Positions 8,915 through 16,742 of a stretch of 26,510 nt of DNA are shown here, piece after piece. The stretch covers positions 14,480 to 40,989 of the forward strand of contig DKZT01000013.1 of NCBI GenBank assembly GCA_002493755.1, given 5' to 3'. The notes beneath the pieces are model-generated. The model was not told the DNA's origin and searched no databases. It saw only the letters and a list, made by a program, of their open reading frames with translations. A program made the position numbers and the translations under genes. The stretch comes from Ruminococcaceae bacterium UBA7067 (GTDB lineage: Bacteria > Bacillota > Clostridia > Oscillospirales > Acutalibacteraceae). Each line of letters starts with the position of its first letter. Position 1 is the stretch's first letter.

Positions 8915-10060
8915 ATGAACAGAATAGTTTTAAACGAAACATCATATCACGGCAAGGGCGCGGTTTCGCAGGTTGCCGCCGAAATAAAGGCGAGAGCCTT
9001 TAAGAAAGCGTTTGTTTGCTCCGACCCCGACCTTATCAAATTCGGAGTAACCGCAAAGGTAACCTCGGTTCTCGATAACGCTTCAATCGACTACGAGCTT
9101 TATTCAAACATCAAGCCGAATCCGACTATTGAGAATGTTCAGTCGGGCGTAGAAGCATTCAAGACAAGCAACGCAGACTGCATTGTTGCAATAGGCGGCG
9201 GCTCTTCTATGGACACCGCTAAGGCTATCGGCATTATCATTGCAAACCCCGAATTTGCCGATGTAAGAAGCCTAGAGGGCGTAGCCCCGACAAAGAATCC
9301 GTCTGTTCCCATAATCACAGTACCTACAACAGCAGGAACAGCCGCAGAGGTTACAATCAACTATGTTATAACGGACGTTGAAAAGAAGCGCAAGTTCGTT
9401 TGCGTTGATGTTCACGATATTCCCGTTGTTGCCGTTATCGACCCCGATCTGATGTCGTCTATGCCAAAGGGTCTTACCGCCGCAACAGGTATGGACGCTC
9501 TCACCCACGCTATTGAGGGCTACATAACAAAGGGCGCATGGGAAATGACTGATATGTTCCATCTGAAGGCTATCGAAATCATCGCGCGCTCGCTCAAGGG
9601 TGCTGTTGACAACACGCCCGAGGGTCGCGAGGGAATGGCTCTCGGTCAGTATGTAGCAGGAATGGGATTTTCAAATGTAGGTCTGGGCATTGTTCATTCA
9701 ATGGCTCACGCACTCGGCGCAGTTTACGACACGCCTCACGGTGTAGCAAACGCAATTCTTCTGCCCACCGTTATGGCCTTCAACGCTGACGCAACAGGCG
9801 AAAAATACCGTGAAATCGCCAGAGCTATGGGCGTTCCGAACGTTGACAATATGACTCAGGAGGAATACCGTGCCGCCGCAGTAAACGCAGTAAAGGAGCT
9901 TTCAATTTCGGTTGGCATTCCGGCTGACCTTAAGGAAATAGTTAAGGAAGAGGATATCGACTTCCTTGCAGACTCCGCCGTTGCAGACGCCTGCGCGCCG
10001 GGCAACCCGAAGGAAGCAACAAAGGAAGATATTATCGCACTGTATAAATCACTGCTTTAA
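8915..10060 (+). CDS. fucO: Iron-dependent alcohol dehydrogenase, lactaldehyde reductase type
   Basis: 381 aa, within one or two residues of Escherichia coli FucO and, from memory, closely alike along its whole length (for example ADVRSLEG, TTAGTAAEVTINYVITD, HAIEGYIT, LGQYVAGMGFSNVGLG). It belongs to group III iron-containing alcohol dehydrogenases, cytoplasmic NAD(H)-linked enzymes that reduce L-lactaldehyde to 1,2-propanediol and often other short aldehydes. The nucleotide-binding GGGSSMDTAKA is present. The four metal ligands are Asp194, His198 (GMDALTHA), His261 (VHSMAH) and His275 (TPHG). The start follows GGAGGT at 7 nt, behind a clear promoter. No fucose or rhamnose genes are adjacent, so a general fermentative redox role is as likely as deoxy-sugar use. 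No convincing terminator follows. Confidence 0.9.
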   Translation: MNRIVLNETSYHGKGAVSQVAAEIKARAFKKAFVCSDPDLIKFGVTAKVTSVLDNASIDYELYSNIKPNPTIENVQSGVEAFKTSNADCIVAIGGGSSMDTAKAIGIIIANPEFADVRSLEGVAPTKNPSVPIITVPTTAGTAAEVTINYVITDVEKKRKFVCVDVHDIPVVAVIDPDLMSSMPKGLTAATGMDALTHAIEGYITKGAWEMTDMFHLKAIEIIARSLKGAVDNTPEGREGMALGQYVAGMGFSNVGLGIVHSMAHALGAVYDTPHGVANAILLPTVMAFNADATGEKYREIARAMGVPNVDNMTQEEYRAAAVNAVKELSISVGIPADLKEIVKEEDIDFLADSAVADACAPGNPKEATKEDIIALYKSLL

Positions 10061-10118
10061 GATTTAATAAGCGCAAAAAACAATATCGTTAACTTAAGCA
10101 CGGAAACCCGAAACGAGG

Positions 10119-10238
10119 TCGTAGGGAACAAGCTCGTCTGTTCCGACTCACACCGCAGAGTGTTATACTCTATTCTGATTTTGTAGAGCATTGCAGTTAC
10201 TGCGTCTATCCCGGAACGGTCAAGACCGTTCCCTACGA
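10119..10238. repeat. About 120-bp element bounded by inverted repeats
   Basis: TCGTAGGGAAC (10119-10129) and its exact reverse complement GTTCCCTACGA (10228-10238) bound 120 bp. Just inside the right end is a perfect hairpin GGAACGGTC-AA-GACCGTTCC (10213-10232). The same TCGTAGGGAAC and a related GGAACGGTC hairpin recur at 25115-25140. It contains no coding region and looks like a small non-autonomous (MITE-like) or structured repeat. Confidence 0.6.
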
Positions 10239-10253
10239 ACTCTCTACCTCGTT

Positions 10254-10335
10254 GCGAAATTTGTCTCCACTCTCCACTCCTCACTCTCCACTCTGCGGCG
10301 AAGCCGCTCGGAGCCGCTTGCGGCGATAACCATAA
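10254..10335. repeat. Heptad repeat and GC hairpins
   Basis: Read on the minus strand, about 10264-10295 is a run of 7-nt units (AGAGTGG, AGAGTGA, GGAGTGG, AGAGTGG). It abuts GCGGC-GAA-GCCGC and GCCGC-TT-GCGGC hairpins (10297-10325). The same partnership of heptads and GCGGC hairpins is seen near 90, 14655, 14830 and 25065. Confidence 0.6.
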
Positions 10336-10353
10336 CATTTGCCAAGGTCAAAT

Positions 10354-10435
10354 ATATCAAAGCAAAGCTATATCACATTGCATAGCAATATATCATAAAT
10401 CCCGTAGGGATTTATATCACTGCGGCTTAGCCGCA
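10354..10435. repeat. Array of hairpins separated by 7-nt ATATCAN linkers
   Basis: Four linkers (ATATCAA 10354-10360, ATATCAC 10370-10376, ATATCAT 10390-10396, ATATCAC 10414-10420) alternate with four perfect palindromes, each with a 3-nt loop: AGC-AAA-GCT, ATTGC-ATA-GCAAT, AAATCCC-GTA-GGGATTT and TGCGGC-TTA-GCCGCA. The palindromes differ in sequence and length while the linkers are constant. An imperfect TTTGcc..TCAAA precedes the array. It lies between the converging ends of the fucO-like gene and htrA. Confidence 0.75.
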
Positions 10436-10486
10436 TACAAAAACTGCCCCCGACAGGAAACTCTCGGTTTCCGTCAGGGGCGGTTT
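10436..10486 (-). terminator. Terminator of the htrA operon, probably bidirectional
   Basis: On the minus strand AACCGCCCCTGACGGAAAC / GTTTCCTGTCGGGGGCAGTT forms a long, nearly perfect stem with a short GAGA-type loop followed by TTTTTGT. On the plus strand the stem is followed by TTTTATTATT, so it could also stop rightward transcripts. Confidence 0.8.
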
Positions 10487-10493
10487 TATTATT

Positions 10494-10521
10494 AACTCTA
10501 AACTCAAAACTCTAAACTCAT
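10494..10521. repeat. Heptanucleotide repeat at the htrA 3' end
   Basis: On the minus strand the units GAGTTTA, GAGTTTT, GAGTTTA, GAGTTAA run in tandem, starting a few bases after the htrA stop codon. This is the same family as 14686-14712 and 17137-17172. Confidence 0.65.
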
Positions 10522-10522
10522 T

Positions 10523-12196
10523 TTATTCTGCCGCCGAATCAGCCGCAAGAGTAACCTCTTGCGTATACTCGGTGTACTCTGTTTCAGCATCGTCTACGCG
10601 CTGATATGTCAGCGTGACAACATCTCCCGGCTTGTGCTTGTCAAGCTCCTTGTAAAGCACCGAGAAGCTCGTTATGTCAACATCATCAATCTTTGTGACA
10701 ATATCGCCCGGCTCTATGTCGCCGTCTGCAAGCGGTCCTTTCTCGTCAACCGATACAACGTATATTCCTATCGGAATATCGTAGTAGCTTGAATATGCCG
10801 AGGTAATCTCGTTTCCCGTAAGACCTATTCTCACTCTGCCCTCAACATAGCCCTGCTTTATTATGCTGTCGATAACGCTTACCGCCTGCTGTGACGGTAT
10901 TGCAAAGCCCATACCCTCATAGCTGGTGTTTACAATCTTAACCGTAGTAATTCCTATTACCTGTCCGCTCATATTGAGCAGAGGGCCGCCCGAGTTGCCG
11001 GGGTTTATTGCGGCGTCAGTCTGGATATAGCTTACGTTTCCGTGTGATACATCACGGTCAAGCGCCGATACAATGCCCTGAGTGAGCGAATTAGAGAAGT
11101 TAATTCCGCCGGGGTTGCCGATTGCAACAACCTCCTGCCCAACCGATACCTCGCCCGAATCGGCAAAATCAGCAGGCTTTAGGTCTGTTTTATCAATTTT
11201 TAGCACCGCAATATCCGTTCTGGAGTCATAGCCCGTCACCTGAGCGTCATACTCCTGTCCGTCAATCAGCACCACAACCTTGTATTTTGTTTTCGAGTCG
11301 CCGATAACGTGGCTGTTGGTCACGATATATCCGTTTTCGCTGATTACAATGCCCGTTCCCTGCGAGCCTATCTTCTTCTTTTCCTTTTCCCGATAGCCTA
11401 CAATACCCACAACCGAATCCTTAGCCTTGTCATAGGCATATTTTGCTGTGAATTTAGCGTTTTCAAGAATATCGGCAGGCTGCTTATTCAGCTTAATCTG
11501 CTGCCCGTTTTTATCGGTTGTATCGGTAAGGTCGCTTTTATCAAGGGCATTATCGCTCTGAGTCGGAGCCTGCGTGCCGTGCTCATACCCTGAAGTCGGC
11601 AGCTGATAGTCATCAAATATATCATCTGTATATCTGCTGCCCGACGGTGATTTCGACACCGCCACAACAGTTAAGCATATGCACAGAACAAGAACAACAA
11701 ACGCTGTCACCAAAAAGATAATCAGTCCCGACGGAACGCTCATTTTTTCCTTTGGCGCAGGCGAAAAATTCACCGTGCCGTACTGCGGCTGAGGCGGTAT
11801 GCCTTGCCCTGCCTGCGCATACGGATTTTGCGGCTGTGCGCCCTGCGGACACATAAAACTGCCACTCTGACCTCCTGCGGCATACGGCTGATTTTCAGGC
11901 TGAAAGCAGCCTTGACCGCCGCCGTTTTGGTTTATCGGAGGTGTAAACGGAGAAGTCTGCGGATTATAACCGCCGTTCTCCTGCGGCTTATCCGCAGTAT
12001 TATCCACAGCAGTATCGGTTTTATCAGCAGCACCGACAGCAACGGCAGTGTCAACAGCATTATCCGCTACGTCGTCACACTGAGCCTTGCTTTCCTCGCT
12101 TATCTGTTGCTCAATCGGCTGCTGCTCAATCGGCTGTGCCGTAACTTCCGCAAAATCTCCGTTTCCGCTGTTTATATTTTCAAATTCCTCACTCAT
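10523..12196 (-). CDS. htrA: HtrA/DegP-like membrane-anchored serine protease
   Basis: 557 aa. Residues 1-150 are a cytoplasmic, Gln/Pro/Asn-rich low-complexity tail (repeated PIEQQ; QPQNPYAQAGQ). Residues 153-182 are one TM helix, placing the rest outside. The trypsin-like domain (about 240-440) has the intact triad His296 (TNSHVIG), Asp328 (SRTDIAVL) and Ser402 (NPGNSGGP). A C-terminal PDZ domain (about 457-545) would recognise unfolded substrate termini. The family degrades or refolds misfolded exported proteins. The ATG lies 8 nt after AGGGG inside the 3' end of the upstream kinase gene, and the two genes overlap by 8 bp, so they are translated from one message. The link with a two-component system resembles CssRS-HtrA in Bacillus, suggesting secretion-stress control; that is inference. 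Confidence 0.93.
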   Translation of the reverse strand: MSEEFENINSGNGDFAEVTAQPIEQQPIEQQISEESKAQCDDVADNAVDTAVAVGAADKTDTAVDNTADKPQENGGYNPQTSPFTPPINQNGGGQGCFQPENQPYAAGGQSGSFMCPQGAQPQNPYAQAGQGIPPQPQYGTVNFSPAPKEKMSVPSGLIIFLVTAFVVLVLCICLTVVAVSKSPSGSRYTDDIFDDYQLPTSGYEHGTQAPTQSDNALDKSDLTDTTDKNGQQIKLNKQPADILENAKFTAKYAYDKAKDSVVGIVGYREKEKKKIGSQGTGIVISENGYIVTNSHVIGDSKTKYKVVVLIDGQEYDAQVTGYDSRTDIAVLKIDKTDLKPADFADSGEVSVGQEVVAIGNPGGINFSNSLTQGIVSALDRDVSHGNVSYIQTDAAINPGNSGGPLLNMSGQVIGITTVKIVNTSYEGMGFAIPSQQAVSVIDSIIKQGYVEGRVRIGLTGNEITSAYSSYYDIPIGIYVVSVDEKGPLADGDIEPGDIVTKIDDVDITSFSVLYKELDKHKPGDVVTLTYQRVDDAETEYTEYTQEVTLAADSAAE

Positions 12197-13727
12197 CTTT
12201 ATTCCCCTGCTTTCCTTTCTGGCGTTCTATAAGCTTCACATTAGCTTTGTCCTTGTCGCCCTTTTTTGTATTATCGGCAGGCAGCCAGAACGTAAACCGA
12301 CAGCTCTTGCCAAGCTCGCTGTCTGCCGTTATGTCGCCGCCGTGAAGCCTTAATATAGTTTTAACGATATACAGTCCCAGACCCATACCGTTTTTATCCA
12401 TACTTCTCGATTTGTCCGTTTTATAAAAACGCTCGAAAATATGCTTTATCTCTTCGCTGTTAATGCCCTCGCCGCTGTTTTCAATGGTTACTACCGTTCT
12501 GTTCGGTCGGGTTTCGGCGCAGATTTTTATATATCCGCCCTCGTTCGTAAACTTAACGGCGTTTTCCATCAGATTATACACAACCTGATGGAGCATATCC
12601 TTGTCGCCGTCAATAATTATCTCGGATATATCCTCAAGTCCGCATATATTTATATGCCGCTGCTCAATCTTCTGCTCAAAGGTCAGCAGCGTGTCTATGA
12701 TTATTTCTGTAAGGTTGAAATTCTGCTTGTTGAGCTTCATTGTGCCGCTGTCTATTCTTGACAGCGCAAGCATCGACTGCACAAGCCGCGACAAACGCTT
12801 AACCTCGACCGACACAATGTTCAGATAGTAGCTTTGTCTTTCATACGGAATCGTGCCGTCAAGTATGCCGTCCACAAAGCCGCCGATGGTTGTCATCGGT
12901 GTTTTAAGCTCGTGCGATACATTTGCAATAAAGCTTCGCCTTGTACCCTCCGACAGAGCGAGCGAATCAGCCATATTATTGAATTCCTCGGCTAGCTGAC
13001 CTATTTCATCGTTGGTTGTTATGGGAACACGGCTTGAAAAATCGCCTGCGCCGAACTTCTTTGCAGCGATAGCCATCTGTCGCAAGGGCTTAGCCATATT
13101 ATACGTAAAAAAACCGGACAGACAGAACATAATCGCAAAGGTTGCGATAGCCGCCATAAGGAAAATCCTCAGAATCTCGCCCACTATATAGAACATAGAC
13201 GAAGAGCCTGTTGAAATAAACACTGCGCCCACTGCGATTTTTCCCGAATTTTCGGTTATGATTATCGGCGTACCAACTGTAAAATGCGGCTCGGAATAAA
13301 CGCCGCCTAATTTTCCGTTTTCAAAATAATTACGGTTAAGCGCAACCGCCATTATTCCCTTGTCAACCTTTTTCTTAAGATGAACGCAATCGCTGCCCTC
13401 CGAGCATATCTGTGTGTTGCCGCTGCTGTCTGTAATAAAAATCTCGGCATTCAGGCTTTTTGACATCGTGGCAATCATCGCCTGCCAACGGTTATATTCG
13501 GGTATGGTAAGGTAGATTTCGTTGCCGACAACACTGCAGTTGCGGGAAACCGTGTCAGCAACCGACAAAGCATTTTCGGCAAGCAGGGATTGCTTTTCGT
13601 TCTGTGAATACTGTGTAACAAAAAAAGTGAGCATAACGCCGATAAGCGTAAATGCCACCAGCATTGTAGAAAGACTGAGGGCAAGATATTTGCCGAAAAT
13701 CGTTCTGCGTCTTCGCTTTTTATCCAT
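12189..13727 (-). CDS. Membrane sensor histidine kinase (HAMP, HisKA, HATPase)
   Basis: 512 aa from the ATG at 13727; a TTG at 13730 is the only in-frame alternative nearby. AAGGATGAG lies about 9 nt upstream. TM1 is about residues 12-36, an extracellular sensor region about 37-175, and TM2 about 180-210. HAMP covers about 213-260. HisKA carries the phosphorylated His272 (NVSHELKTPM). The ATP-binding domain shows the N box (NLMENAVKF, Asn389), G1 (ENSGEG) and G2 (NGMGLGLYIVK). The tail after about 485 is Lys-rich and charged. It should phosphorylate the regulator encoded just upstream. A hairpin with a T-tract lies in the 61-nt gap before it and may lower kinase and protease output relative to the regulator. 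Confidence 0.93.
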   Translation of the reverse strand: MDKKRRRRTIFGKYLALSLSTMLVAFTLIGVMLTFFVTQYSQNEKQSLLAENALSVADTVSRNCSVVGNEIYLTIPEYNRWQAMIATMSKSLNAEIFITDSSGNTQICSEGSDCVHLKKKVDKGIMAVALNRNYFENGKLGGVYSEPHFTVGTPIIITENSGKIAVGAVFISTGSSSMFYIVGEILRIFLMAAIATFAIMFCLSGFFTYNMAKPLRQMAIAAKKFGAGDFSSRVPITTNDEIGQLAEEFNNMADSLALSEGTRRSFIANVSHELKTPMTTIGGFVDGILDGTIPYERQSYYLNIVSVEVKRLSRLVQSMLALSRIDSGTMKLNKQNFNLTEIIIDTLLTFEQKIEQRHINICGLEDISEIIIDGDKDMLHQVVYNLMENAVKFTNEGGYIKICAETRPNRTVVTIENSGEGINSEEIKHIFERFYKTDKSRSMDKNGMGLGLYIVKTILRLHGGDITADSELGKSCRFTFWLPADNTKKGDKDKANVKLIERQKGKQGNKDE

Positions 13728-13740
13728 CAAAGGCTCATCC

Positions 13741-13785
13741 TTTTTAAAAAATTTTCACCGAAAAGCCGTCGGCCCTTCGGCGAAA
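13741..13785 (-). terminator. Terminator-like hairpin between response regulator and kinase
   Basis: On the minus strand TTTCGCCGAA / TTCGGTGAAA (10 bp, one G-T pair) encloses a GGCCGACGGC-type loop and is followed by ATTTTTT. It lies wholly between the two coding regions. It could be an attenuator, a processing site or a partial terminator within the operon. Confidence 0.55.
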
Positions 13786-13788
13786 AAA

Positions 13789-14478
13789 TTACTCTTTAAC
13801 CTCAAATTTATAGCCTACACCCCAGACGGTTTTAAGCTCCCATTTGTCGGACACGCCGTCGATTTTCTCACGCAGTCTTTTAACGTGTACGTCAACCGTT
13901 CTTGAGTCGCCGTAATAGTCAAAGCCCCAGACCTCGTCAAGAAGCTGGTCGCGGGTAAACACACGGTTCGGATTGCTTGCCAGATGATACAAAAGCTCCA
14001 TTTCCTTGGGCGGAGTATCAATCTGAACACCGTCAACCTTAAGCTCATAGTTAGTGAGATTGATGGAAAGCTTGTCCCATCTTACCTCTTTAACGGGCGG
14101 CTCCTCTGTTTTTCCTGTGCGGCGAAGCACCGCGCGGATTCTTGCGATTACCTCCTTAGCCTCAAAAGGCTTTACCATATAATCGTCAGCGCCAAGCTCA
14201 AGTCCCAGCACCTTGTCAAACACCTCACCCTTAGCGGTAAGCATAATAATCGGGCATTGCGAGGTTTTTCTGATTTCACGGCACACCTGCCAGCCGTCAA
14301 GCTTCGGCAGCATTATATCGAGCAGAATCAAATCTGGCTTTTCCTTTTCAAAGCTCTTTACCGCAGCCTCGCCGTCATTGACGGTGACAACGCTGAAGCC
14401 CTCCTTCTCAATATACAGGCGCAAAAGCTCGCATATATTCAGATCGTCATCAACAATCATAATTTTTCCTGTACTCAT
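13789..14478 (-). CDS. OmpR/PhoB-family response regulator
   Basis: 229 aa from the ATG at 14478, which has GAGGGGG 8 nt upstream; an ATG at 14499 would add seven residues without a better ribosome site. The receiver domain (1-120) has the acidic pocket Asp10/Asp11, phospho-acceptor Asp54 (LILLDIMLP), Thr81 (MLTAK) and Lys103 (VKPF). Residues about 130-229 are a winged-helix DNA-binding domain (DQLLDEVWG, SRTVDVHVKRLREK, WGVGYKF). Its partner is the kinase downstream. Upstream the only promoter hint is TATACT at about 14585-14590 on the minus strand with a poor -35, followed by a leader containing heptad-like repeats. Targets are unknown, but the operon's own htrA is a natural one. Confidence 0.93.
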   Translation of the reverse strand: MSTGKIMIVDDDLNICELLRLYIEKEGFSVVTVNDGEAAVKSFEKEKPDLILLDIMLPKLDGWQVCREIRKTSQCPIIMLTAKGEVFDKVLGLELGADDYMVKPFEAKEVIARIRAVLRRTGKTEEPPVKEVRWDKLSINLTNYELKVDGVQIDTPPKEMELLYHLASNPNRVFTRDQLLDEVWGFDYYGDSRTVDVHVKRLREKIDGVSDKWELKTVWGVGYKFEVKE

Positions 14479-14510
14479 TTTATGTACCCCCTCAAGCATA
14501 ATACTATTTC

Positions 14511-14545
14511 AGAGCTGAGAATGGAGAGCTAAGAGTTAAATCCGC
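14511..14545. repeat. Degenerate heptad repeat upstream of the response regulator
   Basis: On the plus strand the units GAGCTGA, GAATGGA, GAGCTAA, GAGTTAA follow each other in 7-nt register, in the leader of the RR-HK-htrA operon. It is the most diverged copy of the family in the window. Confidence 0.45.
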
Positions 14546-14644
14546 CTCCCGACTTCCCATTCCCGACTCGTGATTTCTAATCTAAGTATATATTGTCATA
14601 AATTGAAATAAATGAACAAACTAAAAATAATCAAACAAATTTTT

Positions 14645-14871
14645 ATTAAGCGGCTGCGCCGCAGAGTGAAGAGCGGAGAGAGTTTTGAGTTTGGAGTTTT
14701 GAGTTTGGAGTTGAAACGAGCTAAGCCTTACCCCCTGGGGAAGCCTGAACTTGTTTCGGGTATTTCTTAATTTAATGAGCAACGAAGTTGCGACAACCAC
14801 CATTATTCTTTATTCTCTATTCTTTACAGCGGCGAAGCCGCACATCTCCACTCTTCACTCTAAAAACAGCT
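14645..14871. repeat. Composite repeat: GC hairpins and heptads, reaching the truB stop codon
   Basis: Starts with CGGC-tgc-GCCG, then AGAGTGA and AGAGCGG units, then a regular run GAGTTTT, GAGTTTG, GAGTTTT, GAGTTTG, GAGTTGA (14690-14715). An ACCCCCTGGGG motif lies near 14730. At 14800-14825 is ATTCTTTATTCTCTATTCTTT, the complement of the AATAAAG/AATAGAG heptads at 25036-25056. A GCGGC-GAA-GCCGC hairpin (14829-14841) and TCTCCACTCTTCACTC heptads end the block over the last codons of truB. No gene is supported in 14479-14854. Confidence 0.6.
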
Positions 14872-15769
14872 TCAAAAACCCAAGCTCGGCTTTTTCAAGA
14901 TTTACCTTACCCAGACCCAGAAAGCCGCCGTCACGCTCATACACACGGAAGATTTCGCCGTTTTGCTTATTCATTTTCGCAAGAGCCGTTCTGCCTGCAT
15001 CAAGACCGCCGCCGTTTTTAAACCGCTTTGCCTGCGCCGCCGATACATAAACCGCTCGGTACGGCGCAAAGACTGTTTCGGTCGGCTTTATAAGCTTCTG
15101 CACGGCTTCTATGCCCTGACTTTCCTTAAGCGCCCTTAATTCCTCAAGCGGTATCGCCTCGTCTATTCCGTAGCCGCAGGCAAGCGTTCTCCTGAGCTTC
15201 GTCATAACCGCATATGTACCGAGCTTTTCGCCTATATCGTCAATAAGCGTTCTTATGTAAGTTCCCTTTGAGCAGGAAACGGACAGCCGCCCCGTCTGCG
15301 TTTTTTCGTCAAAGCCGAGCAGCTCCAGCCGCTCAATAGTAACAGCTCTTTTTTCACGCTCAACCTCTATCCCCTGTCTTGCAAGGTCATAAAGCCGCCG
15401 CCCGTCAACGCTTACAGCCGAATACATCGGCGGCAGCTGCATAATCTCGCCCCGAAACTGCGGCAGAACTCTCTCAATATCCTCATATCGTAGCCGAGCT
15501 TCTTTTCGTGCGGTTACACTGCCGGTAATATCGAGAGTGTCGGTGCGAACGCCGAACATAAACTCAGCCTCATACGCCTTGTCGCTGTCGGGCATAAGGC
15601 TCTGCGCCTTTGTCGCATTTCCGAGCAGAACAGGGAGAACACCTGTCGCCATAGGGTCAAGAGTGCCGGTGTGACCGGCTTTTTTTGTTCCGCACACACC
15701 CCTTACAACGGCTATAACATCAAAGGACGTGAAGTCCTCAGGCTTATCAATTACAAGAACTCCGTTCAC
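14855..15769 (-). CDS. truB: tRNA pseudouridine(55) synthase TruB
   Basis: 304 aa. I start at the GTG at 15769 (VNGVLVIDKPEDFTSFDV) because GAGGAGG lies 8 nt upstream and TruB proteins normally begin here; upstream in-frame codons fall inside nrnA. The enzyme isomerises U55 in the T-loop of tRNAs. The catalytic motif GHTGTLDPMATGVLP places the nucleophile at Asp38, and YxAEFMFGVRTDTLD follows as in the family. It is the last gene of rbfA-nrnA-truB, 13 bp after nrnA. The final codons (..FLE-stop) lie within a heptad repeat, so the repeat supplies the end of the protein. Confidence 0.95.
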   Translation of the reverse strand: MNGVLVIDKPEDFTSFDVIAVVRGVCGTKKAGHTGTLDPMATGVLPVLLGNATKAQSLMPDSDKAYEAEFMFGVRTDTLDITGSVTARKEARLRYEDIERVLPQFRGEIMQLPPMYSAVSVDGRRLYDLARQGIEVEREKRAVTIERLELLGFDEKTQTGRLSVSCSKGTYIRTLIDDIGEKLGTYAVMTKLRRTLACGYGIDEAIPLEELRALKESQGIEAVQKLIKPTETVFAPYRAVYVSAAQAKRFKNGGGLDAGRTALAKMNKQNGEIFRVYERDGGFLGLGKVNLEKAELGFLKLFLE

Positions 15770-15782
15770 AGGGCGCACCTCC

Positions 15783-16742
15783 TCAATTTTTTCCGAGCAT
15801 TCTCTCCGCCTGTGAAACAAGCTTAAGCTTAATCTCCTCAATCGTCATATCCTTAAACGAACAGCCGCCTGCCGCCGCGTGACCGCCGCCTCCGAAATTA
15901 GCGCAAAGCTCGCTTGCACTGCACACGGTTTCGTCACTTCTGACCGACACCTTATATACGCTGTCGCTCTTTTGCTTTATCAGTATCCCGACAAGCACAC
16001 CCTCAATAGTCCTCGGTATAGCGGCTATGCCGTCAAGCTCGCTGTCGGACGCACCGCTTTTTTCAAGCATATCAAGAGTTACAGCCATAACGGCGATTTT
16101 GCCTTCATCAAAATATTCAAGAGTCGAAAGAGCCATCTGCTCAAGTGCGATTCTCTCCCTTGAATTTGTTTCAAACATAAGCTTGTTTATCTTATAGCTG
16201 TCACAGCCGATTTCAATAAGCTGTGCGGCTGTGTTCATCGTCTGCTTTGTCACATTGCTGTAACGGAAACAGCCTGTGTCCGTTGTAAGCCCTGTAAAAA
16301 TGCAGTTTGCAATCAGCCTGTCGATTTCAACACCGAGAGCCACTACAAGCTTGAACACAACCTCGGCACAGGCTGCGGCTGTCGGCTCAACGCAGTAAGA
16401 CTTTGCATAATGAGTGTTCGACATATGATGGTCTATGCAGAGGTCAACCTTGTCCTTATATTTGTGTGCGTTTTCGGGGAAAAGCTTTTCGTCTGCTATG
16501 TCAACGGCGACAACCAGCTCCTCGTCAAAATCGCTCTCACGAACTGCATCACAAAGGTACAAAAACTTTTTCGGGATTTCACCCTCTGTTATCACCCTTG
16601 CTGTTTTACCCATAAGCTGTAACGCTCTGCACAGCGCAAACGCACAGCCGAGCGTATCGCCGTCGGGCGACATATGCGTAAGCAGCAGAATATTATCGCT
16701 GTTTTTTAAAATATCAGCCGCCTGCTCAATCGTTGTCTGCAT
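15783..16742 (-). CDS. nrnA: DHH-family nanoRNase / pAp phosphatase NrnA
   Basis: 319 aa from the ATG at 16742, preceded by GAGGAGGAAGAGG; longer in-frame starts lie inside rbfA. The DHH domain shows His23-x-x-x-Asp27-x-Asp29 (HMSPDGDTLG), Asp81 (VDIAD), the DHH triplet 104-106 (CIDHHMSN) and Asp155 (LTTDTGCF), all manganese or phosphate ligands. The C-terminal DHHA1 domain ends with the substrate-binding GGGGHAAAGG (His288). Family members degrade 2-5-nt RNAs and dephosphorylate pAp. It overlaps rbfA by 17 bp and is followed by truB at 13 bp, the usual order in Firmicutes. Confidence 0.93.
   Translation of the reverse strand: MQTTIEQAADILKNSDNILLLTHMSPDGDTLGCAFALCRALQLMGKTARVITEGEIPKKFLYLCDAVRESDFDEELVVAVDIADEKLFPENAHKYKDKVDLCIDHHMSNTHYAKSYCVEPTAAACAEVVFKLVVALGVEIDRLIANCIFTGLTTDTGCFRYSNVTKQTMNTAAQLIEIGCDSYKINKLMFETNSRERIALEQMALSTLEYFDEGKIAVMAVTLDMLEKSGASDSELDGIAAIPRTIEGVLVGILIKQKSDSVYKVSVRSDETVCSASELCANFGGGGHAAAGGCSFKDMTIEEIKLKLVSQAERMLGKN

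Noticed and set aside
10057..10338. Minus-strand 93-codon frame downstream of the fucO-like gene
   Set aside because: It lies wholly within hairpin and heptad repeats, with no ribosome site; its peptide is low-complexity translation of repeats.
10354..10435. CRISPR array
   Set aside because: The constant parts are only 7 nt and the variable parts are self-complementary and of unequal length; no cas gene is nearby.
13984..14532. Plus-strand open frame of 182 codons opposite the response regulator
   Set aside because: It is a shadow of a clearly recognisable OmpR-family gene; no ribosome site and no domain.
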